Source: Candidatus Moraniibacteriota bacterium (GTDB lineage: Bacteria; Patescibacteriota; Minisyncoccia; CAIUEV01; JAHKAQ01). From it: a DNA stretch of 55,291 nt. The stretch's first letter is position 1, and every line of letters starts with the position of its first letter. The stretch spans positions 1 through 55,291 of the forward strand of contig WJJI01000045.1 in NCBI GenBank assembly GCA_014729795.1, read 5' to 3'. The position numbers and the translations under genes were made by a program. This document shows, piece by piece, positions 26,004 through 34,467 of the stretch. A model generated the notes under the pieces. It saw only the letters and a list, made by a program, of their open reading frames with translations, did not search any database and was not told where the DNA came from.

Positions 26004-27263
26004 TTAATTTTTATGCTTTAAAGTTCGAATAAAGTCCTTGGGTTTGTTTTTTTCCAAATTTTTTAAAGCTAAAATATAAGCGGCTTGTCTTAATGTTACT
26101 TTTTCTCTTAAATGAATTTGGTAAATTTTTTCCAAGGCCGGTACAATCAGTTTTTCCAACTCAGAAAAAACTTTTTTTTCTGTCCAATATTTACCCATTA
26201 AGTTTTGTTTCCATTCAAAATAGCTAACAATAACGCCTCCGGCATTAGCTAAAACATCAGGTAAGCATTTAATTTTTCTTTGATGTAAAATTTTATCCGC
26301 TTCCATGGTGGTAGGTCCATTGGCCAATTCAAAAATTAAATCAGCTTTTATGTTTCTAGCGTTCTGTTTAGTGATTTGATTTTCTAAAGCAGCCGGAATT
26401 AAAACATCGGTTTTTAGAGTTAAAAGTTTTTGATTGGTTATAGGTTTGGTTCCGGCAAAACCTTTGACAAAACCGGTACTTTTTACATGCTTTTTAAGCT
26501 TAGTTATGTTGATTCCTTTTTGGTTGTAAATTCCTCCACTAACATCAGAAATAGCGATAATTTTGTAACCATGGTTATAAGCCAAATCCGCCATGTGGCT
26601 GCCAACGTTGCCAAAACCTTGAATCGTTAATTTTGTTTGTTTTTTTTCTTTTCCAAGCAATTCCAGCAAGCGGTTTAAAACCAATAAACCGCCCATACCA
26701 GTGGCTGATTCTCTACCCAAACTTCCTCCTTTGTTAACGGATTTGCCGGTTACCACAGCCAATTGCTTTTGACCTTGAATCTTTGAATACTCTTGAGCGA
26801 TAATATCCATTAACTTGGAATTGGTGTTAACATCCGGAGCCGGAACATCTTTGTGTGGGCCGATATTATCAGCTAAAATGCGAGCAAAAGCCAATGTAAT
26901 ATTTTTTATTTGTTTATCTGTATATTTACCGGGATCAATAGTTATTCCTCCCTTGCCACCTCCCATAGGTATGTCAACGCAAGCGCATTTTATCGTCATC
27001 CAAAAAGCCAAGGCTTTGACTTCGTTTAAGTTAACCGCTGGAAAATATCTTAAACCGCCCTTATAGGGTCCTTTCCAGTTATTATGTTGCACTCGAAAAC
27101 CCTGAAAAATTTCTAATTTTTTGTTGATCCGTACCGCAATCTTAAATTTTAAAACTTTATCCGGGATTCGTAATAATTCTAAAGTCTCGGGTTTAATTCC
27201 GCTTTTTTTAGCTGCTTGATTCAGTTGCGCCAAGGCATTTTTTAAGGGATCGTTATTATTCAT
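26004..27263 (-). CDS. gdhA: glutamate dehydrogenase (Glu/Leu/Phe/Val family)
   Basis: Oxidative deamination of glutamate to 2-oxoglutarate, or the reverse. Conserved: HNNWKGPYKGGLRYFP, the catalytic lysine segment PMGGGKGGI, APDVNTNSKLMD, then the Rossmann motif GFGNVGSHMAD and NGPTT near the substrate site. Length 419 matches hexameric small GDHs of bacteria and archaea. Cofactor preference is not decided here. Middle gene of the FBP-GDH-PEPCK operon (26 bases from both neighbours). Confidence 0.95.
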   Translation of the reverse strand: MNNNDPLKNALAQLNQAAKKSGIKPETLELLRIPDKVLKFKIAVRINKKLEIFQGFRVQHNNWKGPYKGGLRYFPAVNLNEVKALAFWMTIKCACVDIPMGGGKGGITIDPGKYTDKQIKNITLAFARILADNIGPHKDVPAPDVNTNSKLMDIIAQEYSKIQGQKQLAVVTGKSVNKGGSLGRESATGMGGLLVLNRLLELLGKEKKQTKLTIQGFGNVGSHMADLAYNHGYKIIAISDVSGGIYNQKGINITKLKKHVKSTGFVKGFAGTKPITNQKLLTLKTDVLIPAALENQITKQNARNIKADLIFELANGPTTMEADKILHQRKIKCLPDVLANAGGVIVSYFEWKQNLMGKYWTEKKVFSELEKLIVPALEKIYQIHLREKVTLRQAAYILALKNLEKNKPKDFIRTLKHKN

Positions 27264-27289
27264 GTTTGGTTTCGTTTTAATTATTAGTA

Positions 27290-28402
27290 CTAATTTTCGA
27301 TTTTAAACCTATTTTCTAAATTTTTCAAAATATTTACCACTCCTTGGTTGTATTCTAACTCAGAAAAAGGCAGCATGGCGGCTCCGTAAAAGCCTTGTTC
27401 TCTAATCATTTTGGTTTTGTCAACAGCCCTTTTTCTAATTTGTTCCCAAAATGGATGATCAAATAAATCCACACCTTCTGTTAGTTTGCCTTGTCTTATT
27501 GAATAACCCATTCCGCTCACGATTGGCGGGCCATCAAAATAAGAAATGGTTGTGTTTTGTTTTACCGGCATTAAGGGACCGCAATGACTACCTCGAGCAA
27601 AACCTGAAACCAATGGGTTCAATTCAAATGGCGCCACGACCTCACCGGTGGCCGGGAATACGCCTTGTACTCTGACAATACAAACTGGATCATCTTTGCC
27701 GGTGTAGCGTCCAGCAATACTTTTCAATCTTGTTGTGCTAACTGCTACCGATTGCTCTTGATTATAATTTGCAAAAATACTGTGAATTACGTATTTCATT
27801 GGTTCTCTTAATAAAGCAGCGATTTCGTATAATTGGTTGGGAGCTTTTAATCTGATGGTTTTATTCGCCTTAGTGTGAGCAATATCCATAATTTTAAACT
27901 CATAACCGCGAGAAATTTCTTGTGATAAAATCAAGCCGGAATTGTACATTGGATCGGTATAAGCCAGGTATAATAATAAATTATAAGCTCCAGGATCGGT
28001 TTTGTCTGCGGCAAAAACCAAAAATGATTCGTTGGGTCTTTCCTCAAATTCCATTTCCGCGATACCCGGTCCAAGACCCTTAACATTACCGGCAAAGGAA
28101 TTTTTTAGTAAATCTTGACCTGCTCCGTATAACCCTTGTTTTTTGGCCACCTCTGTTGCCTGCACGAAAGCATCCCAGGCTAGCTTATGAATTCTTTCAT
28201 TATCTACTCCACCGGTATGTGTTAATAAAATTAAAATATCATCCCCGGTATAGGAGATGCGATAATCTTTTATTAAATTGTCTTGATGCTTGTGCACATA
28301 CTCATCTACAGTATCGATTAATTTTTGGCTAGGTTTTAAATGTCCGCCAATACTGCCAACGTCAGCTTTAATCCCGGTTAAGGTGATTTTGTTTTTGACC
28401 AT
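27290..28402 (-). CDS. fbp: bifunctional fructose-1,6-bisphosphate aldolase/phosphatase (archaeal type, class V)
   Basis: Makes fructose-6-phosphate from triose phosphates in one active site, the one-way gluconeogenic enzyme first described in archaea and deep-branching bacteria. Metal-binding N-terminus TGIKADVGSIGGH and the YTGDD pair are present. The aldolase Schiff-base lysine region is GRYTGKDDPVCIVR and the phosphatase-loop tyrosine region GFYGAAMLPFSELEY. Length 370 fits. First gene of the operon with GDH and PEPCK, behind a near-consensus promoter. No other FBPase type is seen in the window. Confidence 0.93.
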   Translation of the reverse strand: MVKNKITLTGIKADVGSIGGHLKPSQKLIDTVDEYVHKHQDNLIKDYRISYTGDDILILLTHTGGVDNERIHKLAWDAFVQATEVAKKQGLYGAGQDLLKNSFAGNVKGLGPGIAEMEFEERPNESFLVFAADKTDPGAYNLLLYLAYTDPMYNSGLILSQEISRGYEFKIMDIAHTKANKTIRLKAPNQLYEIAALLREPMKYVIHSIFANYNQEQSVAVSTTRLKSIAGRYTGKDDPVCIVRVQGVFPATGEVVAPFELNPLVSGFARGSHCGPLMPVKQNTTISYFDGPPIVSGMGYSIRQGKLTEGVDLFDHPFWEQIRKRAVDKTKMIREQGFYGAAMLPFSELEYNQGVVNILKNLENRFKIEN

Positions 28403-28460
28403 GATTTTGATAGTTGTTTAATTATTAATATTTTATCATATAAAGTAATACTTAGTATTA

Positions 28461-28488
28461 ATTTTATTCATAAAGAATTTATTGTCAA
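28461..28488 (-). promoter_or_regulatory. promoter of the fbp-gdhA-pckA operon
   Basis: Minus strand: perfect TTGACA (28488-28483), 16-base spacer, TAAAAT (28466-28461, 5 of 6). Predicted start near 28454 leaves a leader of about 50 bases. The same TTGACA-16-TAAAAT arrangement occurs ahead of the decapeptide-repeat gene at 49574-49601. Confidence 0.7.
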
Positions 28489-28538
28489 GAGTGTAAAAAA
28501 TCATTAGAATTAATTATTATTTAGCTTGATTTATATTA

Positions 28539-30116
28539 ATGTTTTTTTCAATCAAACAAAAAAAACTATTTGCTTATATGATTTTATTTTGGGCAATTTT
28601 AGCTTGGATCAGACTTGATTTCCCAATCACTCAAGCCAAAAGTTATGATTTATATGTGGAAAAACAAGCCAAAAGCGATGGTGATGGCAGCCAGGAAAAA
28701 CCTTTTAACAGCATCTCCAAGGCGATTAAATACGCTCAAGATCAAAAAATTGAACCAGAAATTTTTATTCGCAAAGGCGATTATTCTGAATCAATAGTTT
28801 TGCCTCGGGAATTTGAGCTATATGGTCAGGATCAGAATGGAGTGGTTATTTCCGGTTCGGTTGTGCTTGAGCATGATACCCAAATTCAAGATTTAACCGT
28901 GCAGTCGGCTTTAAAAACCATAACCATTAAAAGCGATGCCGACGCTACCATTATCAATTGCACTATCCAAAATTTTTCTCATATAGGAATTAACGCTCAA
29001 GCCGGTGATGGTAAACTCGAGGTTAAGGAGTCTAAAATAATAAATGGACGCGGCAAAGGTTTATACATTCAAAGGGGCAAGGATATTAATTTAAGTAATA
29101 ATCTTGTTCATTCCAACCAAGAGGAGGGGATTGATATTCGCTCCAATGTTAATGGTAAAATTCAAAACAACGTGATCAAAGACAATCGGGAAAGCGGTAT
29201 TGAGCTAATTGTGGGCAGCGCTGATTTAAGAATAACAGGCAATGATATTGAAGATAACGGCTCTTCCGGAATAGCGGCTCAGTTTTACGAGGATTTTGAT
29301 AAAAAAGGCGACGTTTTAGTAGCTAATAATTTAATCGTTGAAAATCATAAGTATGGATTTGATTGCAACCGACCTCATGGCGGTTCGGCCGGTAGCGGAT
29401 ACTGGGATGATTCTATTGAATTGCGCGATAATGAATTTAAAAAAAATAAACAAAAATCTATTAATAATTATTGCAATCTTATCCAAGCCGTGGATGAAGA
29501 CGAGCAAAAAGATAACACCATAGTGGAAGTCGATTCTCAAGATAAGCAAACTCAAGCTGATCAAAATCAAGAATCGGACCAAGCCAATCAAGGTCAAGCG
29601 ATTGATTCGGATCAAAAACATGAAAATGAAAACGATCAAGCCAAAATGGAACAAAAAATCAATCAAGGGCGGATAGAAGAATCTAAAAAAATTAAGCAAG
29701 TAAAATCAATTTTAAATAAAGCGGATCAAATTAATCAAGAAATCAATAACCAAAACCGGCTTCTAATTGAGCAACCCAAGTTTAACCAATTTTTCTTGGG
29801 TCAAGATCTTGATAAAATTAAAATTGTAAAAAAGCATATTAAAACCAATCAAGCTTTATTGGAACAGACTAATTTTTTAATTTCCGATATTGTTTTAGAA
29901 CCGGAGGAGGATATCATGCTTCGTCAAGCCCTACATCAACAAGAGCAATCTTTAGATCAATCAAAAAAGACTTTAGCTCAATATCAACAACGTTTAACTC
30001 TTGGCGGTCTTTTAAACAACAGTCCGGTTATTCAATTAATTATAATTATAATTATTTTTTCAGTTTTTGGTTATTTAATTTTTAAAAAGAAGTTAAGGTT
30101 TAAAAAAAATCACTAG
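28539..30116 (+). CDS. membrane-anchored right-handed parallel beta-helix protein
   Basis: Exported surface protein. N-terminal signal or anchor (about residues 9-30), then a DUF1565/pectate-lyase-like opening LYVEKQAKSDGDGSQEKPF followed by some ten beta-helix rungs (about 50-315) with recurring NNLVHSNQEEGIDI, NVIKDNRESGIEL and NDIEDNGSSGIAA units. After the helix comes a disordered Gln/Asp-rich linker (320-380), a helical coiled-coil part (385-490) and a C-terminal TM helix (about 495-515) ending in a basic tail. So the beta-helix is held out on a stalk anchored at the C-terminus. Lyase catalytic residues are not identifiable; carbohydrate binding is likely but unproven. Confidence 0.8.
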   Translation: MFFSIKQKKLFAYMILFWAILAWIRLDFPITQAKSYDLYVEKQAKSDGDGSQEKPFNSISKAIKYAQDQKIEPEIFIRKGDYSESIVLPREFELYGQDQNGVVISGSVVLEHDTQIQDLTVQSALKTITIKSDADATIINCTIQNFSHIGINAQAGDGKLEVKESKIINGRGKGLYIQRGKDINLSNNLVHSNQEEGIDIRSNVNGKIQNNVIKDNRESGIELIVGSADLRITGNDIEDNGSSGIAAQFYEDFDKKGDVLVANNLIVENHKYGFDCNRPHGGSAGSGYWDDSIELRDNEFKKNKQKSINNYCNLIQAVDEDEQKDNTIVEVDSQDKQTQADQNQESDQANQGQAIDSDQKHENENDQAKMEQKINQGRIEESKKIKQVKSILNKADQINQEINNQNRLLIEQPKFNQFFLGQDLDKIKIVKKHIKTNQALLEQTNFLISDIVLEPEEDIMLRQALHQQEQSLDQSKKTLAQYQQRLTLGGLLNNSPVIQLIIIIIIFSVFGYLIFKKKLRFKKNH

Positions 30117-30158
30117 CCAAGAAAACTTTGCTTTATTAGAGAGCCTAACTAAGCCCTT

Positions 30159-30186
30159 TTTACATTTGAAAAATATTCGTTACAAT
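30159..30186 (+). promoter_or_regulatory. promoter of murA
   Basis: TTTACA (30159-30164), 16-base spacer, TACAAT (30181-30186); each hexamer matches consensus at 5 of 6 positions. Leader of about 50 bases to the ATG at 30243. Confidence 0.55.
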
Positions 30187-30242
30187 TAAGGATAATATTA
30201 GCCAAATTATTTACGTAAACGGTAATTTTTAAGCAAAAAAAT

Positions 30243-31505
30243 ATGAACGATCGATTCATTATCAATGGCGGGCAAATACAATCAGGTGAAATTCAAGTAC
30301 AAGGCGCCAAAAATTTTGCTCTTAAAGCTTTAGCCGCCACTTTATTAACTGATCAGAGCTGTCAAATCGATAAGTTGCCTGAAATTTATGATGTCCGGGT
30401 ATTATTAGATTTACTAAAAAAATTAGGTAAAAAGATTAGCTATCATAAGCAGAACTGTGTTATAGATCAAGAGAAATCCGATCTGGTCAAGATAGATAAA
30501 GATTTGGCTCATAAAGTTAGGGCTTCCGTTGTTTTTGCAGGTCCGATATTAGCCAAATATGGTCAAGTTATCTTACCTCATCCCGGCGGCGATGTTATCG
30601 GACGACGTCCTATAGATTTTTTTACTAAGGGTTTTGAGAAAATGGGGGCTCAAGCTAAATCAGAGCAAGGAGATTTTGTCATTCAAGCTCCGGCTGGACT
30701 CAAAGCAGCTGAGATTTTTTTTCCAAAAATTAGCGTTACCGCAACCGAAGCATTAGCTTTAGCCGCGGTTTTAGCTAAAGGGACAACTATTTTAAAAAAT
30801 TGCAGTATCGAGCCGGAAGTAACTCAGTTACTTAATCATTTGGTTAAAATGGGCGCGCAAATTCAAGGTATTGGCACCAGCACCCTATCCATTAAAGGCG
30901 TATCAAAGCTAAAGGGGGTTAAATTTACTATGATGCCTGATCGACTTGAGGCCGGTACTTTTATTATGATGGCACTAATGAATAAAATTAATCTCAAGGT
31001 TAAAAATTGTCAACCTGAACATTTAGAAGCTGTTTTAGAGTACTTAACCAGAGCCGGGGCTAAATTCAAAATAGGTTCAAATTCGGTTGAGGTTTTGCGG
31101 TTAAAAAAACCGCTTCAAGCAACCGGTATTCAAACCCATGAGTATCCTGGTTTTGCCACTGATTTACAGCCGATCTACACCTTGCTTATGACTCAAGCGC
31201 AAGGTTTGGCCATGATCCATGAACCTATTTTTGAGGGTCGTCTTTTTTTTACCGACGCTTTGAATCGGATGGGCGCGGACATAATTATGTGCGATCCCCA
31301 TCGGGTTTTAGTAGCCGGACCTAGTCAATTAAGACCAAAAAATATCGAAAGTCCGGATATTCGAGCCGGTATGACCTTGCTTTTAGCCGCAATCTTAGCT
31401 CAAGGTCAATCCGTGATAGAAAATGCTCAAATAATCGATCGCGGTTATGAAAAAATAGAACAAAGACTGCAAGCAATCGGGGTTGATATCCATAGGGTTA
31501 ATTAA
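30243..31505 (+). CDS. murA: UDP-N-acetylglucosamine 1-carboxyvinyltransferase (MurA), Asp-type
   Basis: First committed step of peptidoglycan synthesis: transfers enolpyruvate from PEP to UDP-GlcNAc. Conserved K23 (GAKN), the two inverse alpha-beta domains, ATDLQP-type segment (PGFATDLQPIYT) and the C-terminal SPDIRAGMTLL and IDRGYEKIE are present. The flexible-loop motif normally PGGC-x-IG reads PGGDVIGRRPID, so the usual active-site Cys115 is Asp (D117 here). Such Cys-to-Asp enzymes are active and insensitive to fosfomycin in other bacteria. Own promoter and a downstream terminator. Confidence 0.95.
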   Translation: MNDRFIINGGQIQSGEIQVQGAKNFALKALAATLLTDQSCQIDKLPEIYDVRVLLDLLKKLGKKISYHKQNCVIDQEKSDLVKIDKDLAHKVRASVVFAGPILAKYGQVILPHPGGDVIGRRPIDFFTKGFEKMGAQAKSEQGDFVIQAPAGLKAAEIFFPKISVTATEALALAAVLAKGTTILKNCSIEPEVTQLLNHLVKMGAQIQGIGTSTLSIKGVSKLKGVKFTMMPDRLEAGTFIMMALMNKINLKVKNCQPEHLEAVLEYLTRAGAKFKIGSNSVEVLRLKKPLQATGIQTHEYPGFATDLQPIYTLLMTQAQGLAMIHEPIFEGRLFFTDALNRMGADIIMCDPHRVLVAGPSQLRPKNIESPDIRAGMTLLLAAILAQGQSVIENAQIIDRGYEKIEQRLQAIGVDIHRVN

Positions 31506-31520
31506 TAGCTTAATTTTTTA

Positions 31521-31545
31521 AAAAAGAGCCCAACTTGCTTTTTTT
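31521..31545 (+). terminator. intrinsic terminator after murA
   Basis: Nine-bp stem (AAAAAGAGC at 31521-31529 with GCTTTTTTT at 31537-31545, one G-U pair) and a 7-base loop; the right arm itself supplies the T run. Confidence 0.6.
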
Positions 31546-31638
31546 AAATAAATCCCAAAAAAAATATTTGCCTAAAATCTAAAAAATTGTAAGCTATAAT
31601 ATAAACAATATTTAAAATAATAATTAATATTTAAAAAA

Positions 31639-31980
31639 ATGGACCCAAATCTTATAATTAAATGGTTAATACTTGGATTGGTGGTTTTGGTTTTAACCAT
31701 GATCATCCCGGGTATCAAAATCAAAAATTTTTTAACCGCGCTTTTGGTTTCTTTGGGTTTGGTCATCGCAGCTCATTACCTAGAACCGGCAATCATGAGA
31801 ATTTTTCGCGGCTTAGATGGATTAGTTTATTTACTGATTAATTTCGTGGTCAACGCTCTTATGATTTTATTGATTTCCGCCATAGTGCCCGGTTTTAAAG
31901 TGAAGGATTTTCTTTCCGCATTATTTTTAGCTCTTGGATTGGCTTTAATTTTTTATATTTTTCCCATGATTAATATTTAA
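31639..31980 (+). CDS. four-TM holin-like membrane protein (phage holin family 4)
   Basis: 113 residues with four hydrophobic segments in two homologous halves. IIPGIKIKNFLTALLVSLGL in the first half is repeated as IVPGFKVKDFLSALFLALGL in the second, an internal duplication typical of the PF04020 mycobacterial-type 4TM family. These proteins are widespread housekeeping membrane proteins of unknown function and not evidence for a prophage. Its stop is 2 bases before the pgk start, so it leads the pgk-rbfA-nrnA operon. Confidence 0.8.
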   Translation: MDPNLIIKWLILGLVVLVLTMIIPGIKIKNFLTALLVSLGLVIAAHYLEPAIMRIFRGLDGLVYLLINFVVNALMILLISAIVPGFKVKDFLSALFLALGLALIFYIFPMINI

Positions 31981-31982
31981 CC

Positions 31983-33077
31983 ATGAACATGGCTCAAATT
32001 AAAAACATATTGGGCTTAAATTTAGCTCGTACCAATGTAATTTTAAGAGTTGATTTTAATTGTCCTATTGAAAAGGATCAAGTTTTAGATAGCTTTCGTA
32101 TCGATCAAACCTTAAAAACTTTCGCTTATTTACTTAATGCCGGAGTGAATAAAATCGTAGTGATTACACATCTTGGCCGTCCTCAAGGAGCCTATGATTT
32201 AAACTATTCTATCAAACCCGTGGTTAATTATTTTAAGCAATCAATCCATAAGATTGGTTTCCCCGATCAAGTTGAATTAATTGATTACCAAGAATCTATT
32301 CAAGAAAACCTAAGTCAAGCTCAAGCCTCAACAAGCCGGATTGTTTTTTTAGAAAATATTCGCTTTTGGAAACAAGAAAAACAACCCAGTCTGGAATTCG
32401 CTAAATTAATCGCCAACTTAGGTTTTGTGTTTATTAACGATGCCTTTGGCGCTAGTCACCGTAATCACGTTTCCGTGGCTACCTTAGGACATTATCTGCC
32501 CGCTTATGCCGGTTTATTAGTGAAACAAGAGATTGATCAAATTCAATATATTTTAGAAAATCCAGAAAGGCCGGCTTTGGCTATTGTTGGCGGCGCCAAA
32601 TTGGAAACCAAAATCCCGGTTCTCAAGCTTTTAGTAAGAAAATATGATCAAGTTCTTGTGGGTGGTTTAATCGCGGTTGAAATTCAGAAAAATCCAGCTA
32701 AATTAAAACAAGAACTAAACGCTAGCCAAATCAAAAAAATAATTTTACCCCAAGGTTATAGCGATCAAAGTCAAAAAGACATTGATTCGGAAACAATTCA
32801 GCTTTTTTGTGACTATATTGAAAAAGCCAAAACCATTCTTTGGAATGGCCCCATGGGAAAATTTGAAGAAAAGCCTTATGATCAGGGTAGCTTAACCGTA
32901 GCTAAAGCCGTAGCCCAAAGTAAAGCTTATAAAATCGCCGGGGGTGGAGAAACAAATGATCTTTTAGATCAGGCTCAAGTTTTTCAACAGATGGATTTTG
33001 TTTCGACCGGAGGCGGCGCCATGCTTGAGTATATCTCGGGTAGTAAACTTCCCGGTTTGGAAATTCTAAAAAAATAA
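31983..33077 (+). CDS. pgk: phosphoglycerate kinase
   Basis: Reversible transfer of phosphate between 1,3-bisphosphoglycerate and ADP. Conserved: RVDFNCPI, DSFRIDQT, ITHLGRP, NDAFGASHR, the hinge region IVGGAKLETK, ILWNGPMGKFE and STGGGAMLEY. At 364 residues it is 25-35 shorter than most bacterial PGKs, with shortened loops but no missing catalytic motif. A second ATG at 31989 is also possible. The rbfA start follows the stop directly. With PEPCK and FBP aldolase/phosphatase in the window it could serve the gluconeogenic direction too. Confidence 0.96.
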   Translation: MNMAQIKNILGLNLARTNVILRVDFNCPIEKDQVLDSFRIDQTLKTFAYLLNAGVNKIVVITHLGRPQGAYDLNYSIKPVVNYFKQSIHKIGFPDQVELIDYQESIQENLSQAQASTSRIVFLENIRFWKQEKQPSLEFAKLIANLGFVFINDAFGASHRNHVSVATLGHYLPAYAGLLVKQEIDQIQYILENPERPALAIVGGAKLETKIPVLKLLVRKYDQVLVGGLIAVEIQKNPAKLKQELNASQIKKIILPQGYSDQSQKDIDSETIQLFCDYIEKAKTILWNGPMGKFEEKPYDQGSLTVAKAVAQSKAYKIAGGGETNDLLDQAQVFQQMDFVSTGGGAMLEYISGSKLPGLEILKK

Positions 33078-33416
33078 ATGAGTTACCGTCAGAAAAGCGC
33101 AAATATTAATTTAAGAGATGAACTAGCCAGTATTATTAATCAAGAATTAGATATGCAGGAAATGTTTTTGACCGTGACCCAAGCGCAAATTAGTAAAGAT
33201 TTGAAGTATTTAAATGTAAACATTTCGGTAATGCCGGAAGAAAAACTACCCAAAGCTTTACAGATATTGACTAAAAACGTTTCTTTATTGGCGCAAAAAT
33301 TGGCTCAAAAGGTAAAAATAAAGCACATTCCCAGAATTAAGTTTCTTTCCGATCAAGGACATGACAATATGTTGCAAGTTCAAGAAATTCTAAAAAAACT
33401 AAAAAATGAATCCTAA
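33078..33416 (+). CDS. rbfA: ribosome-binding factor A
   Basis: KH-fold factor for 16S/30S maturation. The pattern begins YRQKSANINLRDELASIIN and continues with VTQAQISKDLKYLNVNIS and the C-terminal IPRIKFLSDQGHDN, typical of the family. 112 residues. The start lies directly after the pgk stop and the end overlaps the next gene by 11 bases, so the three genes are probably translationally linked. Confidence 0.93.
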   Translation: MSYRQKSANINLRDELASIINQELDMQEMFLTVTQAQISKDLKYLNVNISVMPEEKLPKALQILTKNVSLLAQKLAQKVKIKHIPRIKFLSDQGHDNMLQVQEILKKLKNES

Positions 33417-34377
33417 TTTTTATAAAAACCAACTCATTAAGCTGGATAAACTGCTTAACAAGTTTTCAAAAATCGCCATCACCACGCATAAAGCTCCGGA
33501 TGGAGATGCGCTGGGGTCGTCTTTGGCTTTAAAACAATATTTGGAATCAGCCGGAGTCACCACCCGTCTTTACCTACAAGAACATATTGATAAGAATTTA
33601 AAATTTTTACCCGGTGTGGAAGAATATTTTTTTCAGGATCGAGATTATTTTGATTTTCAGGCGCTAATAATTTTAGATTGCAACAATTTTCCAAGAACCG
33701 GTTTAAGTAAAAGTTTTCTTACGCAAGCTCAAAGTAATTTAATTTTTATCGATCATCATGACCTTTCAGGTAAGCAAGCTCCTGAAAATCTTTTTTCCAT
33801 TATTGATTCCAATAAAGCCGCCACTTCAGAAATAATTAATGATTTTTTTAATTTTAACCAGATCCAAATAACCTCTTCTATGGCCATTTGTTTATTAACC
33901 GGAATTTACACTGATACTGGCGGTTTTCTCCACGCCAACACTACCAGTAAAATCATGCAAAACGCCGGTGATTTAATGCAAAAAGGCGCCACTCTTTCAT
34001 TAATAGCTAAAAAAACCATTTCTAATCGCCAAGCTCATTCTTTAAAGATATGGGGTCGGGCTTTGGCTCGAGCTCGAATCAATCAAAATAAAATGGCGTA
34101 TACTTATGTTACCGAAAAGGATTTTAAAGATTGTCAAGCCAGTGTGGATGATTTAAGCGGAGTCGGTAATGTTTTAGGCTCCAGCAAGGAATCGGATTAT
34201 TCATTAATGCTTACCCAAACAAAACCGGATAAAATTAAAGGCAGTCTAAGAACCGAAGCGGAAAAAAGCTTTAATGTTACCAAAGTAGCCAGGCAATTTA
34301 AAGGAGGCGGGCACCCTTTAGCTTCCGGTTTTGAAATCAAAGGTCGAATTTCCCAACAAGATGGTCGCGTGCGTTAA
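33406..34377 (+). CDS. nrnA: DHH-DHHA1 phosphoesterase (NrnA-like)
   Basis: Manganese-dependent phosphoesterase of the NrnA group, which degrades nanoRNA or dephosphorylates pAp and may cleave cyclic dinucleotides. DHH domain motifs: THKAPDGDALGSSLAL (I), LDCN (II), DHHDLSG (III) and TDTGGF (IV); the DHHA1 C-terminal part has the substrate-binding GGGHPLASGFEI. Length 323 is typical. It overlaps rbfA by 11 bases, and the rbfA-nrnA pairing is common in bacteria. In this window it is also a second possible pAp phosphatase beside CysQ. Confidence 0.92.
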   Translation: MNPNFYKNQLIKLDKLLNKFSKIAITTHKAPDGDALGSSLALKQYLESAGVTTRLYLQEHIDKNLKFLPGVEEYFFQDRDYFDFQALIILDCNNFPRTGLSKSFLTQAQSNLIFIDHHDLSGKQAPENLFSIIDSNKAATSEIINDFFNFNQIQITSSMAICLLTGIYTDTGGFLHANTTSKIMQNAGDLMQKGATLSLIAKKTISNRQAHSLKIWGRALARARINQNKMAYTYVTEKDFKDCQASVDDLSGVGNVLGSSKESDYSLMLTQTKPDKIKGSLRTEAEKSFNVTKVARQFKGGGHPLASGFEIKGRISQQDGRVR

Positions 34378-34467
34378 GCTAAAAATTATCAAGCTAGGAT
34401 TTTTGAATTTAATAAACAAAATTAAAATCATGTACTACTTGCGATCCTTTTTAATTAAATTCAATTC

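Noticed and set aside
31639-31980. Prophage, because of the holin-like family name
   Set aside because: No other phage gene is near and this 4TM family is common in bacterial chromosomes.
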